Part shown: positions 25,771-34,886 of the stretch, piece after piece | Position numbering within the stretch: position 1 is the first letter of the stretch | Layout: every line of letters begins with the position of its first letter | NCBI RefSeq assembly: GCF_003449035.1 | Contig: NZ_QRGB01000001.1 | Coordinates: 3,162,001-3,226,000, forward strand | DNA from: Pedobacter indicus | GTDB lineage: Bacteria > Bacteroidota > Bacteroidia > Sphingobacteriales > Sphingobacteriaceae | DNA: 64,000 nucleotides | Direction: 5' to 3' | Translations under genes and position numbers: made by a program | Notes under the pieces: generated by a model | What the model saw: only the letters and a program-made list of their open reading frames with translations | What the model was told of the DNA's origin: nothing | Databases searched by the model: none

Positions 25771-25811
25771 TTAGATTATACAAATCTAATAAGTTAGATT
25801 ATACTAACAAA
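25771..25811 (-). promoter_or_regulatory. Perfect Bacteroidota promoter overlapped by a DtxR-like box
   Basis: On the minus strand TTTG (25811 to 25808) and TAGATTTG (25788 to 25781) are separated by 19 bp. TTAGATTATACAAATCTAA (25771-25789) is a 7-5-7 inverted repeat with the layout of DtxR/IdeR boxes (consensus TTAGGTTAGCCTAACCTAA), and it covers the -7 element. A second copy of TTAGATTATAC starts at 25794, giving a further overlapping inverted repeat (25783-25800). Confidence 0.7.
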
Positions 25812-25909
25812 GTAAGTTATCACTTATTTTGATTAATGATGATACCCTTCTTCAGCGTGGATAAAAAGCAACTGAGTATATTTTCTGACAATATTTTTTA
25901 TCTTTAAAA

Positions 25910-26551
25910 ATGAAAATCAAACGATCTAAACCTAAACTCACATCAATGAAAAAAAACTTCTTCCAAGTATTTATGGTGATCTATGTAGTTGCTACTACAC
26001 TCCTGTTAATCTATTCCTTCACTTCAAATAATGCGATCTTAACTTCTTTTGAAGAAATATCAGTCAAGCGCATCAATATCGTAGATGAAGATGGGCGTAA
26101 CCGCCTTGTCATATCAAACGAAGAACTGATGCCCGACCCGGTTATCGCAGGGAAAGAATACAAAAGAATGAATGCTCCTGCGGGCATTATATTTTACGAC
26201 GAAAAAGGAGATGAAACGGGAGGTATCGCCATTTCCAAAATAAATGAAACAGGGGTACGTGCCATCGCTTTTGACTATGCCAATGCAGACGCAATTGGGC
26301 TTCTAACCCAAGAAGATCTCAACGGTGACAATTTTAGAGCCGGGATATTGATCAACGATAAAGATTTATCTGGCAAACCTGGCAGCAATATATCACGAAT
26401 GAAACTGACAACTGAAAACGGTAATGCAGGTTTGATCATCAATGGTCCGGATGAGAAACCAAAGATAAGCATTATTGTAGATAGCTTGGGCAATCCTTCT
26501 ATTCAGGTTTTCGACAAAAACGGAATCGCTAAAGAGATTTCACCTTTGTAA
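25910..26551 (+). CDS. Unknown membrane-anchored protein with beta repeats
   Basis: The 213 residues are unfamiliar by name. One membrane helix near the N-terminus (MVIYVVATTLLLIYSF) anchors a periplasmic part built of repeated short beta units of the type INIVDEDGRNRLVISN, IIFYDEKGDETGGI and IIVDSLGNPSIQVFDKNG, suggesting a beta-helix or sheet. Similar proteins are annotated as hypothetical in this phylum. Start: ATG at 25910; a second Met at codon 13 (MKKNFFQVF) would leave a cleaner anchor. Neighbours give no functional hint. Confidence 0.8.
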   Translation: MKIKRSKPKLTSMKKNFFQVFMVIYVVATTLLLIYSFTSNNAILTSFEEISVKRINIVDEDGRNRLVISNEELMPDPVIAGKEYKRMNAPAGIIFYDEKGDETGGIAISKINETGVRAIAFDYANADAIGLLTQEDLNGDNFRAGILINDKDLSGKPGSNISRMKLTTENGNAGLIINGPDEKPKISIIVDSLGNPSIQVFDKNGIAKEISPL

Positions 26552-26748
26552 AAATAAAAAGCTGCTTATAGCAAACTAGAGATGTTAAATTATTTTCGAT
26601 AAAACATGTGACTTATACTTATTGCTAATCATCTGAATTAAAAAGTACATGTTATGGAAAGCAATATTATCAAACTTGCTTTTTTCTAAAAATTCACCAT
26701 TCTATAAAAAAATACCTACTTTCATTTTTCGAAACCTTCAACACATAC

Positions 26749-28458
26749 ATGTTTAAAAATTTATTTCGAAAAAAATCCATTGAAAGACTCATCCGAGAAA
26801 AAGAAGCAGATGCTAACCCTCTTAAAAAAGTATTATCTGTCAAAGATTTGACATTTATGGGAATAGCGGCCGTAGTTGGTGCCGGTATTTTTTCCACAAT
26901 AGGCTCCGCTGCTTATAATGGTGGACCGGGGGTTTCGACCTTATTCATTATTACAGCAATCACCTGCGGATTCACAGCCTTGTGTTATGCAGAATTTGCC
27001 AGCCGTATCCCGGTTTCCGGAAGTGCCTACACCTATTCATACGTAGCTTTCGGCGAACTCGCCGCGTGGATTATCGGGTGGGCGCTTATCCTAGAATACT
27101 CTATCGGCAACATTGTCGTTGCGATTTCTTGGAGTAGTTATTTCAATAACCTCTTGGTACACTTGTTTAATATCCACCTCCCAGACTGGATGATTATCGA
27201 CCCGATGACAGCCAAGAATGCATTTTTAGAATCAACCGCCATGCTTTCTTCCGGAGTAGAATTGTCGGCTAAACAGGTTCAAGCATACGAGTTTGCAATC
27301 CATGCTTATAACAGCGCGCCGATGCTCGGCGATACGAAGATATTTTTCAATCTTCCGGCTTTTATTATTGTCGCATTAGTCACCTGGCTCGCATATATCG
27401 GAATAAAAGAAAGTAAACGCACAGCCAACTTTATGGTTTATTTCAAAGTGGCTGTAATTTTGTTCGTCATCGTTGCCGGAGCTTTCTTCGTTGATACAAA
27501 TAATTGGCGACCGTTTCTTCCAAATGGGTTTGAAGGTGTTTTAAAAGGCGTTTCTGCTGTTTTCTATGCTTATATCGGTTTCGATGCAATATCCACAATG
27601 GCCGAAGAAACAAAAGATCCGCAACGCGATATGCCACGGGGAATGATCTATTCACTCTTAATTTGTACCGGCTTATATATCTTAATTGCACTAACCTTAA
27701 CCGGCATCGAACATTACTCACATTTCAACAACGTAAGCGACCCTTTAGCTTTCGTATTCGAAGAACGCGCGCCGTGGATTGAAAAGATAGTTTCTATAAG
27801 CGCCGTTGTAGCTACCACCTCGGTTCTGTTGGTATTTCAGATTGGACAGCCTAGGATCTGGATGTCAATGAGCCGTGACGGTCTATTGCCGAAACGGTTT
27901 CAGAAAGTCCACCCCAAGTACCAAACACCTTCGTTCGCAACGCTAATAACCGGTGTTATCGTGGGTATCGGCGCATTGTTTATTGAGAGTGATCTAGTTA
28001 CCGACCTGACAAGTATCGGAACTTTGTTTGCATTTATTTTAGTTTCAGGAGGAGTTTTATTTCTACCACCAAAAATCAAGGAAAAAGGCAAATTCAACTT
28101 GCCTTATCTGAACGGAAAATGGATTATACCTGCCCTTTTCCTGCTTTTTGTCTATATATTCAGAAATCGTACTGTGGCTGCATTTACTGAGTTTAACCTC
28201 GGTAATACACAGGAAGTTTTGTTTATCATTTTCCTCATTTTCGCGTTCTTTATATCAATCATGACCTTCGTTCGCAACTATTCAGTTATACCAATTATGG
28301 GCGTTCTGATGTGTTCTTACATGATGATCGAGATCCCACTGGTGAGCTGGAAATGGTTTATGGTATGGATGATATTAGGTTTGGCAATCTATTTCCTCTA
28401 TGGATATCGAAACAGCAAACTCGCGTCTAATCAACCGTCCACGACAGAGCAGGTTTAA
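26749..28458 (+). CDS. APC-family amino acid permease (cationic amino acid transporter type)
   Basis: This 569-residue membrane protein has about 12-14 segments. The APC signature GIAAVVGAGIFSTIGSAA is in the first helix. A conserved glutamate-rich stretch FDAISTMAEETKDPQRDMPR follows helix 7, and DGLLPKRFQKVHPKYQTP is in the later loop. The pattern fits the YfnA/CAT-like subfamily, proton-coupled uptake of branched or cationic amino acids. Its last 32 bp overlap the 3' end of the convergent lyase gene, so the two transcripts are antisense at their ends. Confidence 0.93.
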   Translation: MFKNLFRKKSIERLIREKEADANPLKKVLSVKDLTFMGIAAVVGAGIFSTIGSAAYNGGPGVSTLFIITAITCGFTALCYAEFASRIPVSGSAYTYSYVAFGELAAWIIGWALILEYSIGNIVVAISWSSYFNNLLVHLFNIHLPDWMIIDPMTAKNAFLESTAMLSSGVELSAKQVQAYEFAIHAYNSAPMLGDTKIFFNLPAFIIVALVTWLAYIGIKESKRTANFMVYFKVAVILFVIVAGAFFVDTNNWRPFLPNGFEGVLKGVSAVFYAYIGFDAISTMAEETKDPQRDMPRGMIYSLLICTGLYILIALTLTGIEHYSHFNNVSDPLAFVFEERAPWIEKIVSISAVVATTSVLLVFQIGQPRIWMSMSRDGLLPKRFQKVHPKYQTPSFATLITGVIVGIGALFIESDLVTDLTSIGTLFAFILVSGGVLFLPPKIKEKGKFNLPYLNGKWIIPALFLLFVYIFRNRTVAAFTEFNLGNTQEVLFIIFLIFAFFISIMTFVRNYSVIPIMGVLMCSYMMIEIPLVSWKWFMVWMILGLAIYFLYGYRNSKLASNQPSTTEQV

Positions 28459-31400
28459 TTGTCACCCGGTCGCCTACACCTACGGTCGAAAACCATACAT
28501 CATCGCCTGCAGCAATTTTGCGTGCAGGCTCTTCGGCCATGACAATTTTCCCTCCTTCTACCTTTTCTACTTTGGCTACCGGAATCTTATTATCATCCAG
28601 GAGAGTCACTCCATTATAAAACCATGAAAAAGGCAGATAGGTACTGCTGACAGCAACCTTGTCCTCTACCTTATCCAAACGCGCAACACCAGTCAACAGG
28701 TCGTCCGTAGTTTTGATCTTCCAAACCTTACGACGTTCTGAAATATCTTTGATAGGATGCACCACAGTTTGATAGGCATTGCTAAAATGAACGGCTGTGC
28801 TTGGATTATTATACGATCCCCTTTTTTTGCCCCTTTCTATTTTTACAGTAATTTCGTTTGTATTGACATCGAAATCAGTTACGATACCTTCTATCGGATC
28901 AGCTACAAATTTTTTACCCTTGTAAGTTAAATACGTTCCATTGCTAATAAACACACGTCTTAAAACGTCATTTTTGTCTATTGTAACGACTGCTGTATTT
29001 GCATCCGTTTCGATAGCATAAAGATCCATCGTTTTCTTGCTATTATGAATATCGTTAATAACGATATCTCTTTCATCTGCACGCTCTATTTCCACAGCTA
29101 TCCCTTCACCTTCTTTCAAATGGACAACTTTAGCCGACTCGATATACGCATTTGTCTGATAGGGCTCCATAACACTAACAAAAGTACTTTTCAGTGTATC
29201 TGAACCGCCTCCTTTTCTTCTTGAAATTAAATATTTGATCAAATGATCTTTCGCGCGTGGCTTATCAAATGCATCGGCCATGTAAACATCTTGTGCTCCC
29301 AAGCCTAATAAATGGATTCGCAGGCGCGCAGCGTCGTCACGTTTATGATGATACTGAACAATAGGTTGTTCACCGTCTAAACTTTGAACATTAAATAAAT
29401 ACTGAAAGCCTGACCCTCGATAGCCGGTATAGCCTCCGGAGTAATCTTCGGCTGCCAGCTTAGCATTGTCGTAAATTTCACCAACAGCTACATTAGGCCC
29501 GGCAAGTGTGCCGGGTTGCTTATCACCCAAAATCCCTTCTTGCAATGAAACAGAGCCCGGTGGACCATGAAGTATGTAGTCGTGTTGCTTCCCGCCCGCT
29601 ACCCGGAAGAAATCAACAACATAACTTTGACCATTTCCTACATCCACCATCGTCAGGTTACGTCTATATTGAGACGTTTGGGAATAGGCTGGTGACGAGG
29701 CGTCCATCGTCCTGGCGAATTCGCCATCGGCAAAATTATGTAAAACGCCGGGCCGATTCGTATTTTGTTTACTAGCGTCAACAACGACCGTATTATGGTT
29801 GACTGTGTTATTTGACCATGTATAGACTTCCTGCACATATGCGTTCATCGCATCTGGATAGCCCAAATCCGGCATCATCTTCTGACCATTGGCAAAAAGC
29901 TCAAAGTTTAGAAAATCCCAATGGTAGTGAGCAAAATGCATCCCATAGGTAAAAGCGAGAGCCGTTTCATCTTTCTTATCGTTTAATATTCCCAGACCGT
30001 AGCCAGCCAACAGACGACTTTTTTGAGGAGCAACGGCTCTATTGTCTGCAAGCACAGGATTTTCGGGCAAAATATCACGAAACAGCGAATTAAAACCCGA
30101 ATAGGCGTTACCACCGACCCGATCTGCACTGGCCAGCCAGTCGAGATAACGAGGATCTTTATAAACATTATAAGCTTCCTGATATACATTAGGGTTTCGC
30201 CCGAGCGCATCTCCAATCGTGTTTCCCGTATCTCCCCAATCCACCGTATATTTGCCTGCGGCAACCACCTCCAGAGGGCCGTCAAAAACACGCTTCAGTC
30301 GCGGGTCTTTATAAAGGTCAATACCCCCCTTTTTCAGTAACTCACTCAGATCTGCAAACTTGGACACCCAAAGCAGATTATAACCGGGAGACTCGAAAGC
30401 CTGGCCGTCTCTGAAAATGCTGTTATAAAGCGCGTAACGCAATCCAGTATAACCACGACTATCGCCAGGCTCATCAACGATTAAATGGATATATTTTTCG
30501 GTATCCATATGCTGGCGTGCCAATAGAGTATATAGTAGAGCAGACTGATGCATTCCAAAGTTTCCTAAAATCTTTCTTTCAGCATAGGCATCCACCGCCT
30601 CTTCTAGCAGATTCGCTTCGATAAATGATCTGATTCCCTTTCCATCCTTACCATAAAGCTGCTGCAGAACTTGATCATCATCAATACTATCCCAAATCGC
30701 ATCGTAAGCTTCAGCGGCATTACGTATAAAACCGGTTTCCCAAATTGCGTTCACTACTTTTCCCCGATAATCCCGGTTCTCAGCTTTGCTCATCAGTCCA
30801 TAACGCGATTGATTAGCATAATCCATCTCCGGATAAACCTCAGCCAAGCGATACAACATAACCGCCGCTTTATGAGCATAACGCTTATCGCCAGTCAACA
30901 AATAGGCCCTTGCTAAATTTAAAATTCCACCGTTCACATGTCCGTGCCATATCCAGTGATTAGCATAGGCTACAAACCAATAGCGTTCACCTTCCGGGGA
31001 TACCCAGCCCCAACCATCATCAACATATTGAGTATCCCAATCTTTCTTCTCTTCAAAATCGCTTAAATAATAACTTTCGTAATCGTTTGACGGGTACACT
31101 TCTCCACCTATTGGGCATTTAACCTTAAAAGGCTGCGAGAGGTCAAGTATCCATGGGTAGGCACCTTTTTTAAATACCTCTTCACCGTGCTCCGGACAAC
31201 CTTTGGGGCTCAAATCAAAAGAACGCGGCACCCGAGCATCCGCTAACAAATCACGGAGATCCTCATCAGAACGATCCAGCCATGCATCGGCAGCTTTAAT
31301 TAAGTTTTGCTTCACTTTCTTAGCTTCAGGATACCGCTCAATGGCGGCCGTCGCCACAGCAAGTTCTGCATCGGAATATATCGTCCGCCCTGTCTTGAGG

Positions 31401-32152
31401 GGATATTGCGGACTACGAGCTTCTTTTTCTATGAAAGGAGGGATATTTAAGGGTTTAGCAGCCCGTCGTCCAAAAGGCTTGCTAAATATGGATGCCTGAT
31501 TCTTAAGAGCTTCTACCCATACCGCATAACCTTTAGGCGATAGGTGCAACTTATCTGACACATAAAGCTCCGGATTCGGACGCCCTTTTTCGTCGACCAT
31601 TCCGCTATAGATGTCAATATACTGAAGTTTCGGCCCTTCTTTTTTACTCAATGCTTCAAGCCGACTATTTAATGCTACGGTTTCATCCTGATAATCAAGC
31701 CATCTTTCACTTGGTTTAGTAGAGATTACATATACATCTGATTCAGGCAATTCCTTCCGGATCTGACTATATAGCTCAATAAAAGTCTTGTATATTTCAT
31801 CTACGTTACTGCCTTTTACCAGATCATTTTCACCAGCATATAAGAAAATAGCCTTTGGCTGATAGGGAAAAATAATATCCTTCGCGTAATGCAAGATATC
31901 TTTAAATTCACTTCCTCCAAAGCCCCGTTGAATAATGGGATACCCTGAAAACGACTCTTCTAAATCATCCCAACGGGCAATAGACGAGCTACCGATAAAT
32001 AAAACACTTCCCTTTTTGGGGAAGGAAACACTGTCTTGCTTCTTAAAGTTCTCAATACTGGAGTAAAAAGGCCAATCAGACTGAGCAACTGTTTTAGATA
32101 CTGAAATACCAAGAAGGGAAACGATAATCAATAGCGGATATAGCTTATTCAT
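28427..32152 (-). CDS. Secreted SGNH esterase fused to heparinase II/III-like polysaccharide lyase
   Basis: The 1241-residue exported protein has a signal peptide (cleaved near VAQ, residue 24). Residues about 40-215 are an SGNH/GDSL hydrolase with block I Ser (FIGSSSIARW), Gly (RGFGGSEF), Asn (YAGENDL) and the D-x-x-H pair (SDKLHLSP). An alpha-toroid from about 250 to 640 (NFGMHQSALL, RYALYNSIFRDGQAFESPGY) and an antiparallel beta region (HYHWDFLNFELF, NHNTVVVD, DVGNGQSYVVDFFRVAG) follow, which is the heparinase II/III lyase plan. The last 150 residues form a beta extension. An esterase that removes acyl groups before lyase cleavage of uronic-acid chains is inferred. The beta-propeller gene is 24 bp upstream. 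Confidence 0.85.
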   Translation of the reverse strand: MNKLYPLLIIVSLLGISVSKTVAQSDWPFYSSIENFKKQDSVSFPKKGSVLFIGSSSIARWDDLEESFSGYPIIQRGFGGSEFKDILHYAKDIIFPYQPKAIFLYAGENDLVKGSNVDEIYKTFIELYSQIRKELPESDVYVISTKPSERWLDYQDETVALNSRLEALSKKEGPKLQYIDIYSGMVDEKGRPNPELYVSDKLHLSPKGYAVWVEALKNQASIFSKPFGRRAAKPLNIPPFIEKEARSPQYPLKTGRTIYSDAELAVATAAIERYPEAKKVKQNLIKAADAWLDRSDEDLRDLLADARVPRSFDLSPKGCPEHGEEVFKKGAYPWILDLSQPFKVKCPIGGEVYPSNDYESYYLSDFEEKKDWDTQYVDDGWGWVSPEGERYWFVAYANHWIWHGHVNGGILNLARAYLLTGDKRYAHKAAVMLYRLAEVYPEMDYANQSRYGLMSKAENRDYRGKVVNAIWETGFIRNAAEAYDAIWDSIDDDQVLQQLYGKDGKGIRSFIEANLLEEAVDAYAERKILGNFGMHQSALLYTLLARQHMDTEKYIHLIVDEPGDSRGYTGLRYALYNSIFRDGQAFESPGYNLLWVSKFADLSELLKKGGIDLYKDPRLKRVFDGPLEVVAAGKYTVDWGDTGNTIGDALGRNPNVYQEAYNVYKDPRYLDWLASADRVGGNAYSGFNSLFRDILPENPVLADNRAVAPQKSRLLAGYGLGILNDKKDETALAFTYGMHFAHYHWDFLNFELFANGQKMMPDLGYPDAMNAYVQEVYTWSNNTVNHNTVVVDASKQNTNRPGVLHNFADGEFARTMDASSPAYSQTSQYRRNLTMVDVGNGQSYVVDFFRVAGGKQHDYILHGPPGSVSLQEGILGDKQPGTLAGPNVAVGEIYDNAKLAAEDYSGGYTGYRGSGFQYLFNVQSLDGEQPIVQYHHKRDDAARLRIHLLGLGAQDVYMADAFDKPRAKDHLIKYLISRRKGGGSDTLKSTFVSVMEPYQTNAYIESAKVVHLKEGEGIAVEIERADERDIVINDIHNSKKTMDLYAIETDANTAVVTIDKNDVLRRVFISNGTYLTYKGKKFVADPIEGIVTDFDVNTNEITVKIERGKKRGSYNNPSTAVHFSNAYQTVVHPIKDISERRKVWKIKTTDDLLTGVARLDKVEDKVAVSSTYLPFSWFYNGVTLLDDNKIPVAKVEKVEGGKIVMAEEPARKIAAGDDVWFSTVGVGDRVTIKPALSWTVD

Positions 32153-32176
32153 TCTTAACTTATTTAATATTCGTAA

Positions 32177-34060
32177 TTATTTCGATGGTTTGAGTTGGTA
32201 ACTGTAAATATGAGATCCGCCGACGAAGTAAATCCGTCCCGTCAGATAATCGCCCCCCGCATCAATGGGTATGGGAGACTCAGCCAGTAAATTAATCTGA
32301 TAGTTTTGCGGATTAATCTGAGCAATACCTTTTCGCAAAAGAAGATAGGTTTCCCCTTCTTCTCCGTGGACAAAAATACGTGGAGATTGTTCCCCAGCAG
32401 TGATACCAAACTCGGCAGTCAGATCATATTGGTGGACAAGCTCTTTGCGTTCAGGATCAAAAACAAAGAATATTTTCCTATCTGCCAAACCGTATATCAA
32501 CCCATTTGGCGCGTGACACATATCTGTATATGACTGCACACCGGGTAAAACCACCTGATTCCATTTCATTTCTTGGTTCTCTATATCCATTATATAGAGT
32601 TCCGCCACTTTCGCTTTTTTCTCGCCGCCTGTACCCGGCGCCGTCGTTGTCCCTCCTAAAATCTTCCCTTTTGGAAGTGCTACGAGGCTCATGGTCGACT
32701 GGTCCAGAACGATGCTCGAATCTTTCAACAAAACACTTGTTTCCTTTTCCCGATCCCAGAAAAGCAAGCCGCCTCCCGTATATCCATATTCAGGTGTACC
32801 TCCTAAAATTAGAGTCTTCCCGTCGGGGTAAGCTAGCAGCCGATGCGGACGATGAATAACCGGAGTTGTTTTAATAAAGTGTACGGGTTTTCCATCACGC
32901 CACTCGATTAAAGAGCCCCCCGGATATACCCCAAAAAAGAAAGCATCATCCTGACGGGTCAAAGCGTTAAACTGGCCAGGCGCTGCCTTATTCTCCCAAC
33001 GATCCTGAACGGGGTCATAACTAAAAAAACGCATCGGGAAAGACGTACCTCCACTTATTTTATTATCGGGGGAAACACCAATGCCCATAACCCAGGCACC
33101 CTCACTTGTGTAATCGAAGCTTAACTCTTTCTTCGTTTTCGCCTTCGGGTCTTCAACTACCAAACGTCTTGTTGTCAGATTACATTCTTTGAGAATCTTG
33201 CCATCCGGAAAGTGTCTGTGAAAAAGAGTCTGACTTCCTGTTATGTAAGATTTAGCATCCATTGCATGACCTGTACCGATCTTTTTAGCCTGTCCTCTAT
33301 ACAGTTCATACCATTCTAAACTATCGTCTCGAAGAGCCTGACCATATACTTTTCCATTCTCGTTTCGGTAAACAAAAGCGCTACCTCGCTCACGCTCATC
33401 TGGTATCAATACCGCTTGAGCTTTCGCGGTTGAGGGATCAAAAGCGACAATCTGACTAGCCGTATTCCCCAATCCAAAGTAAATCCAACCAGCATCATCG
33501 GATGCAACATAGCGCTGATACTGTGCCCAATTCTCTTTGTATACGTACCCGTAGTCAGTCAATTCACGAGTTTGCGGATTAAATGAAACTACACCGCTAC
33601 TCGGATAGGTTATTGCCCAAATATTCCCTTGATCGTCCTCAGTCATTCCCATCGCCATCTGTCGGCTAACGGCCTGATGAAATGTAAACGCCCTTTTCTC
33701 AGGGTCAAATTCGACGAAATGTCCGTTAAAGAGCGTATAAAGCTTATTGTCTTTTGAAAGTATAGATGAATAAGGCGTGTCCTTGTTGGGTGGGAAAGGT
33801 ATCGTAAACTCTTCGCTTTCACCTGTTTCTGCGTCAACCATGAGCAACGCATAACCGCCACGATGATCAAAAAGCCAAACAAGTACCACGTTTCGCCCGT
33901 CACCGTCGACTGTCGCCACCGTACCTCGATGGTTGGAAATTGGAGATGCCACGCCATGGTCGACAAAGCCGCCTCCTAAGTCTTGAGAAAATACGGGTAG
34001 GCACCCGATAATCATTAAACAAAATATACAGCCTTTAAAAAAAGCGTTGAATTGATTCAT
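32177..34060 (-). CDS. Secreted beta-propeller protein paired with the lyase
   Basis: This 627-residue exported protein has a signal peptide ending near VFSQ. Regular repeats with Y-x-G/D-x-K-x-x-L-Y or W-type strands occur, for example ILSKDNKLYTLFNGHFVEFD, DQGNIWAITYPSSGVVSFNP and GWIYFGLGNTASQIVAFDP. This is a seven- or eight-bladed propeller. No catalytic motif is recognised; some lyase families are propellers, but it could equally be a binding protein. It is 24 bp before the esterase-lyase on the same strand, so one operon that handles an extracellular polysaccharide is likely. Confidence 0.78.
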   Translation of the reverse strand: MNQFNAFFKGCIFCLMIIGCLPVFSQDLGGGFVDHGVASPISNHRGTVATVDGDGRNVVLVWLFDHRGGYALLMVDAETGESEEFTIPFPPNKDTPYSSILSKDNKLYTLFNGHFVEFDPEKRAFTFHQAVSRQMAMGMTEDDQGNIWAITYPSSGVVSFNPQTRELTDYGYVYKENWAQYQRYVASDDAGWIYFGLGNTASQIVAFDPSTAKAQAVLIPDERERGSAFVYRNENGKVYGQALRDDSLEWYELYRGQAKKIGTGHAMDAKSYITGSQTLFHRHFPDGKILKECNLTTRRLVVEDPKAKTKKELSFDYTSEGAWVMGIGVSPDNKISGGTSFPMRFFSYDPVQDRWENKAAPGQFNALTRQDDAFFFGVYPGGSLIEWRDGKPVHFIKTTPVIHRPHRLLAYPDGKTLILGGTPEYGYTGGGLLFWDREKETSVLLKDSSIVLDQSTMSLVALPKGKILGGTTTAPGTGGEKKAKVAELYIMDIENQEMKWNQVVLPGVQSYTDMCHAPNGLIYGLADRKIFFVFDPERKELVHQYDLTAEFGITAGEQSPRIFVHGEEGETYLLLRKGIAQINPQNYQINLLAESPIPIDAGGDYLTGRIYFVGGSHIYSYQLKPSK

Positions 34061-34402
34061 AAGATAGTTCGTTTCAGCTTAGGTTTTAGTTTGTTTGCTC
34101 AATAGTCATGAGAATTGATTAGGTTCTCGTTATAAATGGTTATTATTAAACTAAATATAAGAAAGCTTACCCGAGAAATAAAATTATTTCTACATTAATC
34201 TATCCCCGATCCGAATGCTGTTGATAACATCTTCCAAATCGAGTTGGAAACAAAGAGAATTCCCAGCACATCAAATCCGCATTTTGTTGGCGAAAATGCG
34301 GATGAAATGCGGACGCATTCCATCTTGAATCCACTTTCATCTTAACCAAGTTTTTAGTCCACTACGTCATTATCCATAATCGACATCTCACAGAGAAGCA
34401 AC
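34061..34402. other. Intergenic stretch with clustered inverted repeats (34275-34319)
   Basis: No gene. ATCCGCATTTT (34275-34285) and AAAATGCGGAT (34293-34303) are perfect 11-bp arms around 7 bases. Next to them AATGCG-GA-CGCATT (34306-34319) repeats the same AATGCGG core. The cluster could be an operator for the propeller-lyase operon, whose start is about 215 bp away, or a degenerate terminator of the DUF2200 gene. I see no standard -7/-33 pair before the propeller. Confidence 0.6.
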
Positions 34403-34762
34403 TTAAGAACGCAAAATCTTTTCCATCGCTTTACCCTTCGCCAATTCGTCAATCAGCTTATCAAGATAGCGAATTTTTTGCATGAGCGGCTCCTCGATTT
34501 CCTCTATACGATAACCGCAGATTACGCCTGTTATCTTCGAGACGTTGGGATTAATCTTCGGAGCCTTGCCAAAGAAATCTTCAAAATTCGTTTTATTATC
34601 AATAAGCTCTTGCAGGTCTTTTTCATTATAACCTGTCAGCCAAAAGATAACCTCGTTCACTTCATCTTTCGTACGTCCCTTTTTCTCTACTTTAGTAATG
34701 TAATGTGGGTAAACACCCGCAAAGGACATTTTGTAAACTCGTTCGTTATTTTTATTGTTCAT
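34403..34762 (-). CDS. DUF2200 domain protein
   Basis: The 119 residues contain the family sequence [20 protein letters not shown], a central [13 protein letters not shown], and the end [20 protein letters not shown]. The family is small, cytosolic and of unknown function. The length is complete. It stands alone between the polysaccharide genes and is divergent from the PHP-like gene, with about 120 bp between starts. Nothing here points to a role. Confidence 0.85.
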   Translation of the reverse strand: MNNKNNERVYKMSFAGVYPHYITKVEKKGRTKDEVNEVIFWLTGYNEKDLQELIDNKTNFEDFFGKAPKINPNVSKITGVICGYRIEEIEEPLMQKIRYLDKLIDELAKGKAMEKILRS

Positions 34763-34886
34763 CTTCGTGGTTTGTACGATTTTCAGTTATCGTTCTCAAT
34801 AGTGGTATTTTTACTTCCTAAAGATAGTATTTAAGCAACAGTTTTTCTTATATTCGAAACGCATTTTATTGATAAAAACCTCTTTT

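Noticed and set aside
30671-30916. Open frames antisense to the lyase, propeller and PHP-like genes
   Set aside because: They are shadows of long genes with clear signal peptides and domain motifs on the other strand.
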